Shown: positions 24,101 to 36,494 of the stretch, in pieces
Layout: each line of letters begins with the position of its first letter
Numbering within the stretch: the first letter of the stretch is position 1
Assembly: GCF_019097595.1 (NCBI RefSeq)
Contig: NC_080710.1
Coordinates: 3,995,780 to 4,059,779, forward strand
Origin: Hemibagrus wyckioides
Lineage: Eukaryota; Chordata; Actinopteri; Siluriformes; Bagridae
Reading direction: 5' to 3'
Length of the DNA: 64,000 nt
Notes under the pieces: model-generated
Told to the model about the DNA's origin: nothing
The model's database searches: none
The model's input: only the letters and a program-made list of their open reading frames with translations
Translations under genes and position numbers: made by a program

Positions 24101-27100
24101 GTTATACTGATACAATTATACAGCTACAGTTATACACCTACAGTTATACTGATACAGTTATACAGCTACAGTTATACAGCTACAGTAATATAGATACAGT
24201 TTAACAGTTTTAAAGTTATACAGCTACAGTAATACATATACAGTTATACAGCTACAATTATATAGATACAGTTATACAGCTAGAGTTATACAGCTACAGT
24301 TATATAGATACAGTTATACAGCTACAGTTATACTGATACAGTTATACAACTACAGTTATATAGATACAGTTATACAGATACAGTTATACATCTACTTATA
24401 CTGATACAGTTATACAGCTACATTTATATAGATACAGTTATATAGATACAGTTATACAGCTACAGTTATACAGCTACAGTTATATTGATACAGTTATACA
24501 GCTACATTTATATAGATACAGTTATATAGATACAGTTATACAGCTACAGTTATACAGCTACAGTTATACTGATACAGTTATATAGATACAGTTATACAGC
24601 TACAGTTATATAGATACAGTTATACAGATACAGTTATACATCTAGTTATACTGATACAGTTATACAGCTACATTTATATAGATACAGTTTTATAGATACA
24701 GTTATACAGCTACAGGTATACTGATATAGTTATACAGCTACAGTTATATAGATACAGTTATACAGTTACAGTTATACAGATACAGTTATAGAGCTACAGT
24801 TATACAGATACAGTTATACAGTTACAGTTATACATCTACAGTTATACAGCTACAGTTATACTGATACAATTATACAGCTACAGTTATACAGATACAGTTA
24901 TACAGATACAGCTATACTTATACAGTTATACATCTACAGTTATACAGATACAGTTATACAGATACAGTTATACTGATACAGTTAAACAGATACAGTCATA
25001 CTGATACAGTTATACTGATACAATTATACAGCTACAGTTATACAGCTACAGTTATACAGATACAGTTATACTGATACAGTTATACAGATACAGTTATACA
25101 GATACAGTCATACTGATACAGTTATACTGATACAATTATACAGCTACAGTTATACAGATACAGTTATACAGATACAGTTATACAGATACAGTCATACTGA
25201 TACAGTTATACAGATACAGTCATACTGATACAGTTATACTGATACAATTATACAGCTACAGTTATACAGATACAGTTATACAGATACAGTTATACTGATA
25301 CAGATTATACAGCTACAGTTATACTGATACAGTTATACTGATAAAATTATACAGCTACAGTTATACAGATACAGTTATACAGCTACAGTTATACTGATAC
25401 AGTTATACAGCTACAGTTATACAACTACAGTTATACAGCTACAGTTATACAGCCACAGTTATACTGATACAGTTCTACAAATACAGTTATACAGCTACAG
25501 TTATACAAATACAGTTATACAGCTACAGTTCTACAAATACAGTTATACAGCTACAGTTATACAGCTACAGATACTAATACAGTTCTACAAATATAGTTAT
25601 ACAGCTACAGTTTTACAGATACAGTTATACAGCTACAGTTATACAAATACAGTTATACAGCTACAGTTCTACAAATACAGTTATACAGCTACAGTTATAC
25701 AGCTACAGTTATACAGATATAGTTATACAGCTACAGTTATACTGATACAGTTCTACAGCTACAGTTATACAGCTACAGTTATACAGCTACAGTTATACAG
25801 ATATAGTTATACAGCTACAGTTATACTGATACAGTTCTACAAATACAGTTATACAGCTACAGTTATACAGATACAGTTATACAGCTACAGTTATACTGAT
25901 ACAGTTCTACAGCTACAGTTATACAGCTACAGTTATACAGATACAGTTATACAGCTACAGTTATACTGATACAGTTATACTGATACAGTTATACAAATAC
26001 AGTTATACAGCTACAGTTATAAAGATACAGTTATACAGCTACAGTTATACTGATACAGTTCTACAGCTACAGTTATACAGCTACAGTTATACAGACACAG
26101 TTATACAGCTACAGTTATACTGATACAGTTCTACAAATACAGTTATACAGCTACATTTATACAGATACAGTTATACAGCTACAGTTATACAGATATAGTT
26201 ATACAGCTACAGTTATACTGATACAGTTCTACAAATACAGTTATACAGCTACAGTTATACAGCTACAGTTCTACAAATACAGTTATACAGCTACAGTTTT
26301 ACAGATACAGTTATACAGCTACAGTTATACAGACACAGTTATACAGCTACAGTTATACTGATACAGTTATACAGCTACATTTATACAGATACAGTTATAC
26401 AGCTACAGTTATACAGATACAGTTATACAGCTACAGTTCTACAAATACAGTTATACAACTACAGTTATACAGCTACAGTTATAAGGCTACAGTTATACAA
26501 ATACAGTTATACAGCTACAGTTATACAGATACAGTTATACTGATACAGTTCTACAAATACAGTTATACAGCTACAGTTCTACAAATACAGTTATACAGCT
26601 ACAGTTATACAGATACAGTTATACTGATACAGTTCTACAAATACAGTTATACAGCTACAGTTATACTGCTACAGTTATACAGCTACAGTTATACTGATAC
26701 AGTTATACAGATACAGTTATACTGCTACAGTTATACAGCTACAGTTATACTGATACAGTTATACAAATACAGTTATACAGCTACAGGTATACAGATACAG
26801 TTATACAGCTACAGTTATACTGATACAGTTCTACAAATACAGTTATACTGATACAGTTCTACAAATACAGTTATACAGCTACAGTTATACAGCTACAGTT
26901 ATACAGATATAGTTATACAGCTACAGTTATACTGATACAGTTCTACAAATACAGTTATACAGCTACAGTTATACAGATACAGTTATACAGCTACAGTTAT
27001 ACTGATACAGTTCTACAGCTACAGTTATACAGCTACAGTTATACAGCTACAGTTATACTGATACAGTTATACTGATACAGTTATACAAATACAGTTATAC

Positions 27101-30100
27101 AGCTACAGTTATACAGATACAGTTATACAGCTACAGTTATACTGATACAGTTCTACAAATACAGTTATACAGCTACATTTATACAGATACAGTTATACAG
27201 CTACAGTTATACAGATACAGTTATACAGCTACAGTTCTACAAATACAGTTATACAACTACAGTTATACAGCTACAGTTATAAGGCTACAGTTATACAAAT
27301 ACAGTTATACAGCTACAGTTATACAGATACAGTTATACTGATACAGTTCTACAAATACAGTTATACAGCTACAGTTATACAGATACAGTTATACTGATAC
27401 AGTTCTACAAATACAGTTATACAGCTACAGTTATACTGCTACAGTTATACAGCTACAGTTATACTGATACAGTTATACTGATACAGTTATACAGATACAG
27501 TTATACTGATAAAATTATACAGCTACAGTTATACAACTACAGTTATACAGATACAGTTATACAGATACAGTTATATTGATACAGTTATACAACTACAGTT
27601 ATACAGATACAGTTATACAGCTACAGTTATACTGATACAGTTCTACAAATACAGTTATACAGCTACAGTTATACTGATACAGTTCTACAGCTACAGTTCT
27701 ACAGCTACAGTTATACAGCTACAGTTATACAGATATAGTTATACAGCTACAGTTATACTGATACAGTTCTACAAATACAGTTATACAGCTACAGTTATAC
27801 AGATATAGTTATACAGCTACAGTTATACTGATACAGTTCTACAGCTACAGTTATACAGCTACAGTTATACAGCTACAGTTATACAGATATAGTTATACAG
27901 CTACAGTTATACTGATACAGTTCTACAAATACAGTTATACAGCTACAGTTATACAGATATAGTTATACAGCTACAGTTATACTGATACAGTTATACAGCT
28001 ACAGTTATACTGATACAGTTATACTGATACAGTTATACAAATACAGTTATACAGCTACAGGTATACAGATACAGTTATACAGCTACAGTTATACAGATAC
28101 AGTTATACTGATATAGTTCTACAAATACAGTTATACAGCTACAGTTATACAGCTACAGTTATACAGCTACAGTTATACTGATACAGTTATACAACTACAA
28201 TTATACAGATACAGTTATACAGATACAGTTATACTGATACAGTTATACAACTACAGTTATATAGATACAGTTATACAGATACAGTTATACTGATACAGTT
28301 ATTCAACTACAGTTTTACAGCTACAGTTATACTGATACCATTATACAACTACAGTTATACAGATACAGTTATACAGCTACAGTTATACTGATACAGTTCT
28401 ACAAATACAGTTATACAGCTACAGTTATACTGATACAGTTCTACAGCTACAGTTCTACAGCTACAGTTATACAGCTACAGTTATACAGATATAGTTATAC
28501 AGCTACAGTTATACTGATACAGTTCTACAAATACAGTTATACAGCTACAGTTATACAGATATAGTTATACAGCTACAGTTATACTGATACAGTTCTACAG
28601 CTACAGTTATACAGCTACAGTTATACAGATATAGTTATACAGCTACAGTTATACTGATACAGTTCTACAAATACAGTTATACAGCTACAGTTATACAGAT
28701 ATAGTTATACAGCTACAGTTATACTGATACAGTTATACAGCTACAGTTATACTGATACAGTTATACTGATACAGTTCTACAAATACAGTTATACAGCTAC
28801 AGTTATACAGCTACAGTTATACAGATACAGTTATACTGATACAGTTCTACAAATACAGTTATACAGCTACAGTTATACAGCTACAGTTATACAGCTACAG
28901 TTATACTGATACAGTTATACAACTACAATTATACAGATACAGTTATACAGATACAGTTATACTGATACAGTTATACAACTACAGTTATATAGATACAGTT
29001 ATACAGATACAGTTATACTGATACAGTTATTCAACTACAGTTTTACAGCTACAGTTATACTGATACAGTTATACAACTACAGTTATACAGATACAGTTAT
29101 ACAGATACAGTTATACTGATACAGTTATTCAACTACAGTTATACAACTACAGTTATACAGATACAGTTATACAGCTACAGTTATACTGATACAGTCCTAC
29201 AAATACAGTTATACTGATACAGTTATACAACTACAGTTATACTGATACAGTTCTACAAATACAGTTATACTGATACAGTTCTACAACTACAGTTATACTG
29301 ATACAGTTCTACAAATACAGTTATCCTGATACAGTTATACAGATACAGTTCTACAAATACAGTTATACTGATACAGTTCTACAAATACAGTTATACAACT
29401 ACCGTTATACTGATACAGTTATACAGATACAATTATACAGCTACAGTTATACAGATACAGTTATACAGATACAATTATACAGCTACAGTTATACAGATAC
29501 AGTTATACAGATACAATTATACAGCTACAGTTATACAGATACAGTTATACAGCTACAGTTATACTGATACAGTTATACAGATACAGTTATACAGATACAA
29601 TTATACAGCTACAGTTATACAGATACAGTTATACAGCTACAGTTATACTGATACAGTTATACAGATACAGTTATACAACTACAGTTATACTGATACAGTT
29701 ATACAACTACAGTTATACAGATACAGTTATACAGCTACAGTTATATAGATACAGTTATACAACTCCAGTTATACAGATACAGTTATACAGATACAGTTAT
29801 ACTGATACAATTATACAGCTACAGTTATCCTGATACAATTATACAGATACAGTTATACAGCTACAGTTATACTGATACAGTTATACAGATACAGTTATAC
29901 AACTACAGTTATACTGATACAGTTATACAACTACAGTTATACAGATACAGTTATACAGCTACAGTTATATAGATACAGTTATACAACTCCAGTTATACAG
30001 ATACAGTTATACAGATACAGTTATACTGATACAATTATACAGCTACAGTTATCCTGATACAATTATACAGATACAGTTATACTGATACAGTTATACCGCT

Positions 30101-30290
30101 ACAGTTATACAGCTACAGTTATACAGCTACAGTTATACAGCTACAGTTATCCTGATACAATTATACAGATACATTTATACAGATACAGTTATACAGCTAC
30201 AGTTATCCTGATACAGTTATACAGATACAGTTATACAGATACAGTTATACAGCTAAAGTTAAACAGATACAGTTAAACAGATACAGTTGT
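18151..30290. repeat. 12.1-kb minisatellite of a 14-bp unit
   Basis: About 865 head-to-tail copies of a unit close to TACAGTTATACAGA, with variants at a few fixed positions (TTCTA/TTATA, CAGATA/CAGCTA/CTGATA/CAAATA, ACAG/AGAG). Variant composition changes along the array. A TTCTA+TAGAG zone runs to about 19790. Then comes a TATATAGATA zone to about 21590, a CTGATA/ACAATTATA zone to about 24170, a second TATATAGATA zone to about 24830, and a CTACAAATA/GATATAG zone between about 25450 and 29400. Higher-order repeats occur. There is no spacer, no start codon and no gene. Confidence 0.97.
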
Positions 30291-30721
30291 GTAGCTGGGT
30301 TTTAAAGCAGGTTGGATTTTTTTTTTCTGATCACTCTGTATTCACAGACCACTTGATTCAAATGTGCATGAATGGATACACATAGATGTGTACTTCTTTG
30401 CTGGGGGTGGTAGGAGTGTTAAATAAAAAATGAAAATGATATACCTGTCTTTTTTTTCAGTTTAGTTGTTTCATTTCTATAGGTTTTGTAACATTCTAAA
30501 AGCTCTTAATTCCACAGAGACTACAAACTGGTCAATATATTCACTAGGTTGCTACAAAAGGTACTGTAAGTATTGCATATAACTGTAACAATAATAAAAC
30601 AATGCGATACTAAAGTACTTTTAAAGACAAGACAATTTTATTTCCTTAAATTAGTAATGTTTGACCAGTAGTATCTGTACTTTCACTCAAGTAAGGAAGT
30701 TGTGTACTTTGTCTACCTCTG
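30291..30721 (+). other. Right-hand unique end of the hAT element
   Basis: About 430 bp of AT-rich, non-array DNA, including a poly(T) run. It ends in the inverted terminus CTACCTCTG. It corresponds to the element's 3' untranslated and sub-terminal region. Confidence 0.75.
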
Positions 30722-30729
30722 TTTCTCAA
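30722..30729. repeat. Target-site duplication of the hAT element, right copy
   Basis: TTTCTCAA, identical to 17155-17162. Confidence 0.95.
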
Positions 30730-30871
30730 TAGAATTTAGTTTCAATCATTTGTAGTTTGATGCCTTTCTACTGTATTTTGTGAATTTTGAATGTACATTA
30801 CTGTAAATCTTTGCCTGCTAATGCTTTCATGTATGTTTTTGTGAAAGAAACTAATTGCCATTACTATGCTC

Positions 30872-30978
30872 TGTGTGTGTGTGTTTGTGTGTGTGTGTGA
30901 GTGTGTGTGTGTGTGAGTGTGTGTGTGTGTGTGTGTGAGTGTGTGTGTGTGTGAGTGTGTGTGTATGTGTGTGTGTGG
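30872..30978. repeat. GT microsatellite with GTGAGT interruptions
   Basis: About 107 bp of GT dinucleotides broken by regularly spaced GA steps. Confidence 0.95.
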
Positions 30979-31494
30979 GCATAAGCTTCAAAGGGAAACT
31001 AGCTGAGGCACATCACTGTACACCACTAATGAGAAGAGGTTAGAACTTTAACGTTTGATTTTTCCCACTGTGCTGCAGACAAAAAGGCAAAACAGGCTTA
31101 TAGACTTTAATAATTTTTTCTAAGATGATCAGAGAGATCACCTGATGATCATCTCAAACATATGAAGAAAACAATCATGTGGGTACCTACAGAAGTGTGT
31201 GTAGTGTATACGCTGTTATCGTTTAGTTCTGATGTGAATAGATGGCTGGTAAAGCAGCAGCTGAATTGAATTGCCGTCATGAACGAAGATGGATGGCGCA
31301 GAGGAATCCTCAGTAATCCCGGCTGATATCAAAACAGAGAGGCAGTGGTGTGCCTTTTGGTCTAGAGCAAGGAACTAGAACAGGACAGCTTTTTTTTGGT
31401 TTGTTCCTGAGGCAACATATTCACTGCTAGTCATTTTCCCAAATGTAATGTTTTCTTGGGACAACACATGGTGCAGAAGGTAGCATTGCCCTGA

Positions 31495-31497
<3 letters not shown>

Positions 31498-31569
<72 letters not shown>

Positions 31570-31640
31570 TGTGTGTGTGTGGCATCCCATCCAGGGTGTA
31601 TTCCCACCTCATAACCAATGATCCCAGACACACCATGACT
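31498..31640 (-). mobile_element. GT microsatellite attached to a fish retroposon tail
   Basis: (GT)n with four GTGC steps (31498-31580) is followed by GGCATCCCATCCAGGGTGTA and a stretch ending TGATCCCAGACA. Read on the minus strand this is the GGGAATACACCCTGGATGGG tail seen in many fish retroposons, with CA repeats at its 3' end. Related pieces are at 46450-46560 and 47412-47575. Confidence 0.7.
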
Positions 31641-33275
31641 AGCTAGATTTTTCTTCAAATAAACCAAGGTCTTTATAAAAACTTGCTCTGTCCACATGTA
31701 TCACAATGCCACTTTAGAGGGTATGCAGCATGCTATACTGTGTTTCTTTCAGAAACTCATTTGAGATTCAGCTACAGAAACAAACAACAGCAAAAAACAT
31801 TTAGAAAATGTGTTTTTTCCCCTTCTGAGTTGGCCTTGCAAAAAAAAACCACCCTCAATGGTGGAGAAAATATTAAAACTCCATTTTCAAGGATATCTGT
31901 TTTTTTATTTGTCGCCATCTGCTGGGTCGGCATTCTAATACCAGCGTTTTCAAATCATTTCCTGGTGCTTTTATGTGGACAGAGATATTGTTATGGTTAT
32001 GGACAGAAATATTTTTTAAATTGCAATTTTAAGTAATTTCAAGCCAATTCAGACCCACAGTTCACTGAGGACAGACTAGTCCTTTAGTACTAATGAATCA
32101 TTTCAGTATGCACAACGTAGTCGTTCCAGGGAAGCAGCTTCAAATGCGCATTAAGAGACGGGAGTCTGGGTCGTAATAACCGAGCTCTGGTTAAGCACCA
32201 TTAGTCAGAAAAAGAAGTAACTGTTGTAGAGAAATTCCGCAGTATGATTCAGCAAGCCAAGCAAGTTTGAACTTGACTTGTTGAGTCATATCTATGCACA
32301 AAAGCTGCTGCTGTACATTCTTCCTGGTGGTATCCTTTTTCAGACAGGTTCATAACATAAGCCTGATTCTGCACATCTTCCAGGATGATCGACTGGGTCT
32401 TTTTTTTTGCAAGGCAGATGAAGTGTATGCCTCTACGAAAGCGGAACCGAATGGAGATGATGGGCGTTTGTCAGAGTGCATTGATACGCTGTGGCAGTCG
32501 TCATCATCATACTAATTAGATTTTTCCAGTCTACTAGAATTGCTTTATGAGGCTCCCAGAGTTCTGAACACATTTTAGTTCTTCTCCTAGTGGGCCACAC
32601 AAGCTTGGATGGACTTGATGGAGCCAGGAGGTAGGAACCCCTGAGATGACAGATGATTGAGGAGGTACATGGTCATTTATGCCTGTATTTAAGCACACAG
32701 TCCAATCAAAGTAGAAATGACATTTAAGTGTTGTGTGTTTTTGTAAGAACTGTTGATCACTTTAAAATTCAAGGTTTCTTGTAAAGATTTGGCTAGTCAG
32801 ATGCCAAAATAGTTTATAATAGATTTTAATTCATAAGCTTTCCTTTGTACTTGGCTGTGTTTTTTCCCAAGATCTGTCTGAGTATGGTTGAGCAGCAGGC
32901 GTATGATATTTTGGGTCCGTTTCCATGGTAGGTTTCTGGTTTGTTGTTTGCTTCTCACAAGCCTGTATGTGAGCTAATTTCTCTCACGGCCCTATCTCAC
33001 AAACTCAAGTTTTAGGTTTAGAAACAGCCTCTAATGAATGTGTGGGTTGCACACATGCTCAAAAAGCCATGGAGTCTTGAAACATGTTTTGTTGCATCCT
33101 TTACAGGTGGTGAAAGTGGTTCTGTTGCTTAAAGCCACTTTTCCCAGGCAGCGGAGCAGCAGAAAAACCGTTCCCTCGCCTCCAGTCTACCACTGCCTTT
33201 GGTACTTAAGGACAGGCAGGACATTTTGATTCACACTGAGAATGGAATGATGCTTGCTAGAATAAGGTAATGATA
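31641..33275. other. Intergenic, nothing recognised
   Basis: There is no exon, RNA gene or clear repeat. Short open frames here have no family resemblance and no splice support. Confidence 0.6.
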
Positions 33276-33283
33276 CCTTATCA

Positions 33284-33442
33284 CAGGGGTTTCAAATCTT
33301 ATCCATGAAGGACCGGTGTGGGTGCAGGTTTTTATTCCAACTGAGCAGAAGCCTGAGGTGGAATCAAGTGTGGCTCCTGCTTGATTGGAATGAAAACCCG
33401 CACCCACATGGGTCCTTTGCGGATAAGATTTGACACTCCTTG
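33284..33442. mobile_element. hAT-type MITE, copy 1
   Basis: This 159-bp fold-back element has ends CAGGGGTTTCAAATCTTATCC and, inverted, CAAGGAGTGTCAAATCTTATCC. They continue into complementary GTGTGGGTGCAGGTTTT-type arms. The flanks CCTTATCA (33276-33283) and CTTTATCA (33443-33450) are an 8-bp target duplication with one mismatch. Confidence 0.85.
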
Positions 33443-33450
33443 CTTTATCA

Positions 33451-36292
33451 CCATTTAAGCTGCACTTTGCTTTGTTGCAAGAACAGTTACAAGAACAGTT
33501 CCCTTTGTTTTATTTAAATGTGAGATAGAAATGTTGGTATCTATGAATTCTGGTTCTGACAGTTCCTCAACCTCGACTACATCACTCCAGATATCAAACC
33601 TGATGTGTGACTCACGCTTATAGACATACTCTAACAAATGTAGTTGTTCCTTTTTATTTCCCAGACTTATTTTAAACTCACAGCCTTGTTCATTCAGGTT
33701 ACTTTGTCCTGCAAACTTCATGCTGGTCAGATAAAAGCCTCCTGACTATTTACTCACGTAGTGCAGGATCTCAGTCATTAGTCTCATCCAGATGCCTTCT
33801 GAATCTTTTCTTTGAATAGTGCCCTTCTTATTTATGTCATATTTGTATCTGTCTGGAACATGAATGCATTCAGTTACATCTCTAATGTAGACACGATAAA
33901 CATATATTTATTATTCGCTTTCAAAACTTTATTAGGCCCTGAGTATGATCAGGATTTTCACCTAACTTGTTTAACCCAGTTGTTGGGTCCTAGATACCTG
34001 TATTAGCCTTTTTCTTCATCTTTTATATTGGTCTATGAGCAGCTTACTAGTATTATTTGTTTTTATTTGGTTTTATACATGCAAATAGCAGGTATTGATG
34101 ATTTGTAACTCCTTGGCATCAAAGCATAGCAAGCTTGTTCGAGTGCCTTGACTGGCAGCTTGTAATCTCCTGTGTGAATGGAAGCAGCCTGTAACTGAGA
34201 TTTGGCTTCTACAGTTTTTTGGCAAAACCAAGCAACAGCTGTTTACGGTTCTCTGAAAGGCGGTACAGCAAGCAATAACGAGTGCCTCTCAGTATGTTGT
34301 GAATCTTTGGCCAAGTATGATTACACACACTAAATTTTCAAATTTTCCAGTATTTTCACTTCTGGTTTAATGAAGAAGCTTTGCCAGTTGAGTCTGCCAA
34401 ACAGACTGTACATAGCTTGTGTATAAGAATAGCAGTACTTAATCATGAACACCAAATTTCTTCAAGTGGCACAGGGAAAACGTGATGACAATTCCAAAAC
34501 CTTTAACAGTTTATCTGTTGCTCCTGCTTGTATTGCATTAAGTTACCTTTTGTAGTTTAATGAAATTTTATGCTAACATTCCCAGGTCAGAATGGTGCGA
34601 TTCAGTGAAGAAACAATTATAGTGCTGTAATACCCTGGCAGGTGGAGGGGAATTGAAACTGGAGGTGCATGTCAGAATGGGCAGTGTGTTGTTTATTTTA
34701 TTTTCTCAAAAAAAGAAATGAAAACACAGAAAATTACATAGCATGCACTTACACCCACTGGCTCAGCAGGATGCTGTCTGTAAAATCCCTGGTATCTCAG
34801 TTCTGCACCAGCTCTGCACCTGCCTCTCAGCCCAAGAGTGCAAAACAAACAGCATATAAATAGTTCAGACATAGTCGAATACAGGTGACAGCGTTCATTC
34901 ATTCCATTGCTTGTCATCCAACCTGAATCCTCCCCCAGCGAGAGAAGCTGCCACAGCCTTGCCCGCAGACTACAAATTACTGCTTAAATAGCTGACGGTC
35001 CCAGGTACCACTGGGTGATTTCCGCATTGGTGTCCTGGAGCCTCTGGAATGCAGCCTGGTCTGAGGTCCATCCCAACACGTACTATCAGAGTGTGAGGTC
35101 TGCTTATTTGATGGCCAGATACACCTTCTCTACAGAGAGCTTGCAGCTGATGTATGGCTCTCTCCCCTATCAACCACAGAGGCCTAATACTGTTCACTGC
35201 ACACACCAGGTGGTATATCGGGGGGGTGTTAGGTGCAGTATCCCAATTCAGAAAAGATTCTGGCAAGCTAGAAAAGAATATACCTTTCATTGGGTTATCA
35301 CCTTGTATTGATGGAAAGGTTTCCATATTCCAGTGACCCAACAGACATCCTGGTGCTTTCTTGGCACAAAGGTGTTTCTGTCCATACTTTCTCCATTTAA
35401 CATTGAGATGAGGCTGAGGTTGTGAAGTTAATCTGTGAAGTCAATCATTCATGTTAGGCACAATCATTGCACAGATATTGCTTTCATGTGAACGTTCTCT
35501 GGTGATAGGGTAGAGTGATCAAGGAAAGTCAGGGATGACTCACAAATCAGAGGAAAAATAATGGCAGTATTGTTGCCTTGAACGAGTGACTAACAGAGAT
35601 CCTCTTAGTCTAGGAGATGTAAATGGGTTTGGCACTCAAAACCAAACTCCCCGCTGTATGACCAAACCCTCCTATACTATCCAACTACTGTATGCCCCTG
35701 CAGCAGATCCTACTTTTTGACAATGTCTATTGTTAGAAGTACTATACAAACACAATTTAATTTGACATTTAAGAGAATGCTGGAATGGCGTCTACTACAT
35801 ACACTGCAAAACACATGTGTAGCATGTCTCGCCAATGGCTGCTGTCATTGTAAAGAAAGCAGTCATCTATTTTCTCTGTCTCGGTTTCAAATCAGGTTGT
35901 ATATATACAACGTCTCTGCAAATGTAACTGCATAGGACTGGTCTATGGCTCCATTCACACATGGCCTTAACGTGCATTGTGGGTAATCTGATGGTCAGCT
36001 AAGATGTGAATAAGGTTAAATGATCCAATCACTCAAACCATGTTCTGAGGTTGTCTGGGACAAATATGGTCACATCATATTTGTAGTGTGAACATGAATG
36101 TGCCTCGGTGCATCCCAGACAGCAACAGAAGACAATCTATTTCACTGCATCATTGCTCTGAACAAAAAAAAAGAAATAATTGGCACTCATGTCTAGTGCA
36201 CTTCCTCCAGTGAAAATCTAAAAGCAAAATGGTCAGCGTGGACAGATATTAAGACCAGGTGTGAACAGACCCTAAGGAATGACTGCTTAAGG
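33451..36292. other. Intergenic, no gene recognised
   Basis: AT-rich and mostly non-repetitive. An open frame on the minus strand at 34970-35341 has no recognisable domain. An alternative minus-strand frame near 34980-35080 (WTSDQAAFQRLQDTNAEITQW) looks protein-like but is followed upstream by two stops, so it may be a decayed retroelement scrap. Confidence 0.5.
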
Positions 36293-36486
36293 CAGGGTTG
36301 TCCAATCTTATTCGGAATGGGCCAGTGTGGGTGCAGGTTTTCACTCAAGTCAAGCTGAAGCCACACCTGAGTCTATTAAAAGCCAAGATCACCTGATAAA
36401 ATGTGGAATCAGGTGTAGATCCTGCTTGATTGGTGTTAAAACATGCACCCACACCGGCCCTTTGCAGATAAGATTGAAAGCCCCTG
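36293..36486. mobile_element. hAT-type MITE, copy 2
   Basis: Same family as 33284-33442, 194 bp. It starts CAGGGTTGTCCAATCTTATTC and ends GATAAGATTGAAAGCCCCTG, with arms around GTGTGGGTGCAGGTTTT and its inverse. Flanks GCTTAAGG (36285-36292) and CCTTAAGG (36487-36494) form an 8-bp duplication with one mismatch. Confidence 0.85.
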
Positions 36487-36494
36487 CCTTAAGG

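Larger units (their letters stand above)
17163..30721 (+). mobile_element. Giant hAT transposon enclosing a 12-kb minisatellite
   Basis: The left terminus CAGAGGTGGACA and the right terminus, read inverted, CAGAGGTAGACA match at 11 of 12 positions. They are flanked by the exact 8-bp duplication TTTCTCAA. Both ends continue into the AAAGTACA / TTACTTGAG-rich sub-terminal DNA common in fish hAT elements. Total length is 13,559 bp, but without the internal array it would be only about 1.42 kb. Coding remnants at 17446-18043 keep the N-terminal BED finger and the C-terminal dimerisation region and lack the RNase-H-like core. The copy is therefore non-autonomous. The perfect duplication argues for no rearrangement at the ends since insertion. 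Array growth before or after insertion cannot be told from this copy alone. Confidence 0.92.

Noticed and set aside
18151..30290. Regular short repeats suggesting a CRISPR array
   Set aside because: Units are contiguous with no spacers, the unit is 14 bp, and the window is a vertebrate genome. It is a minisatellite within a transposon.
31375..31697. Minus-strand frames with long HTHTHT runs
   Set aside because: They are translations of the GT microsatellite and a retroposon tail.
34970..35341. 123-codon minus-strand open frame
   Set aside because: No domain and no splice support. A different frame in the same place looks slightly more protein-like but is interrupted by stops.
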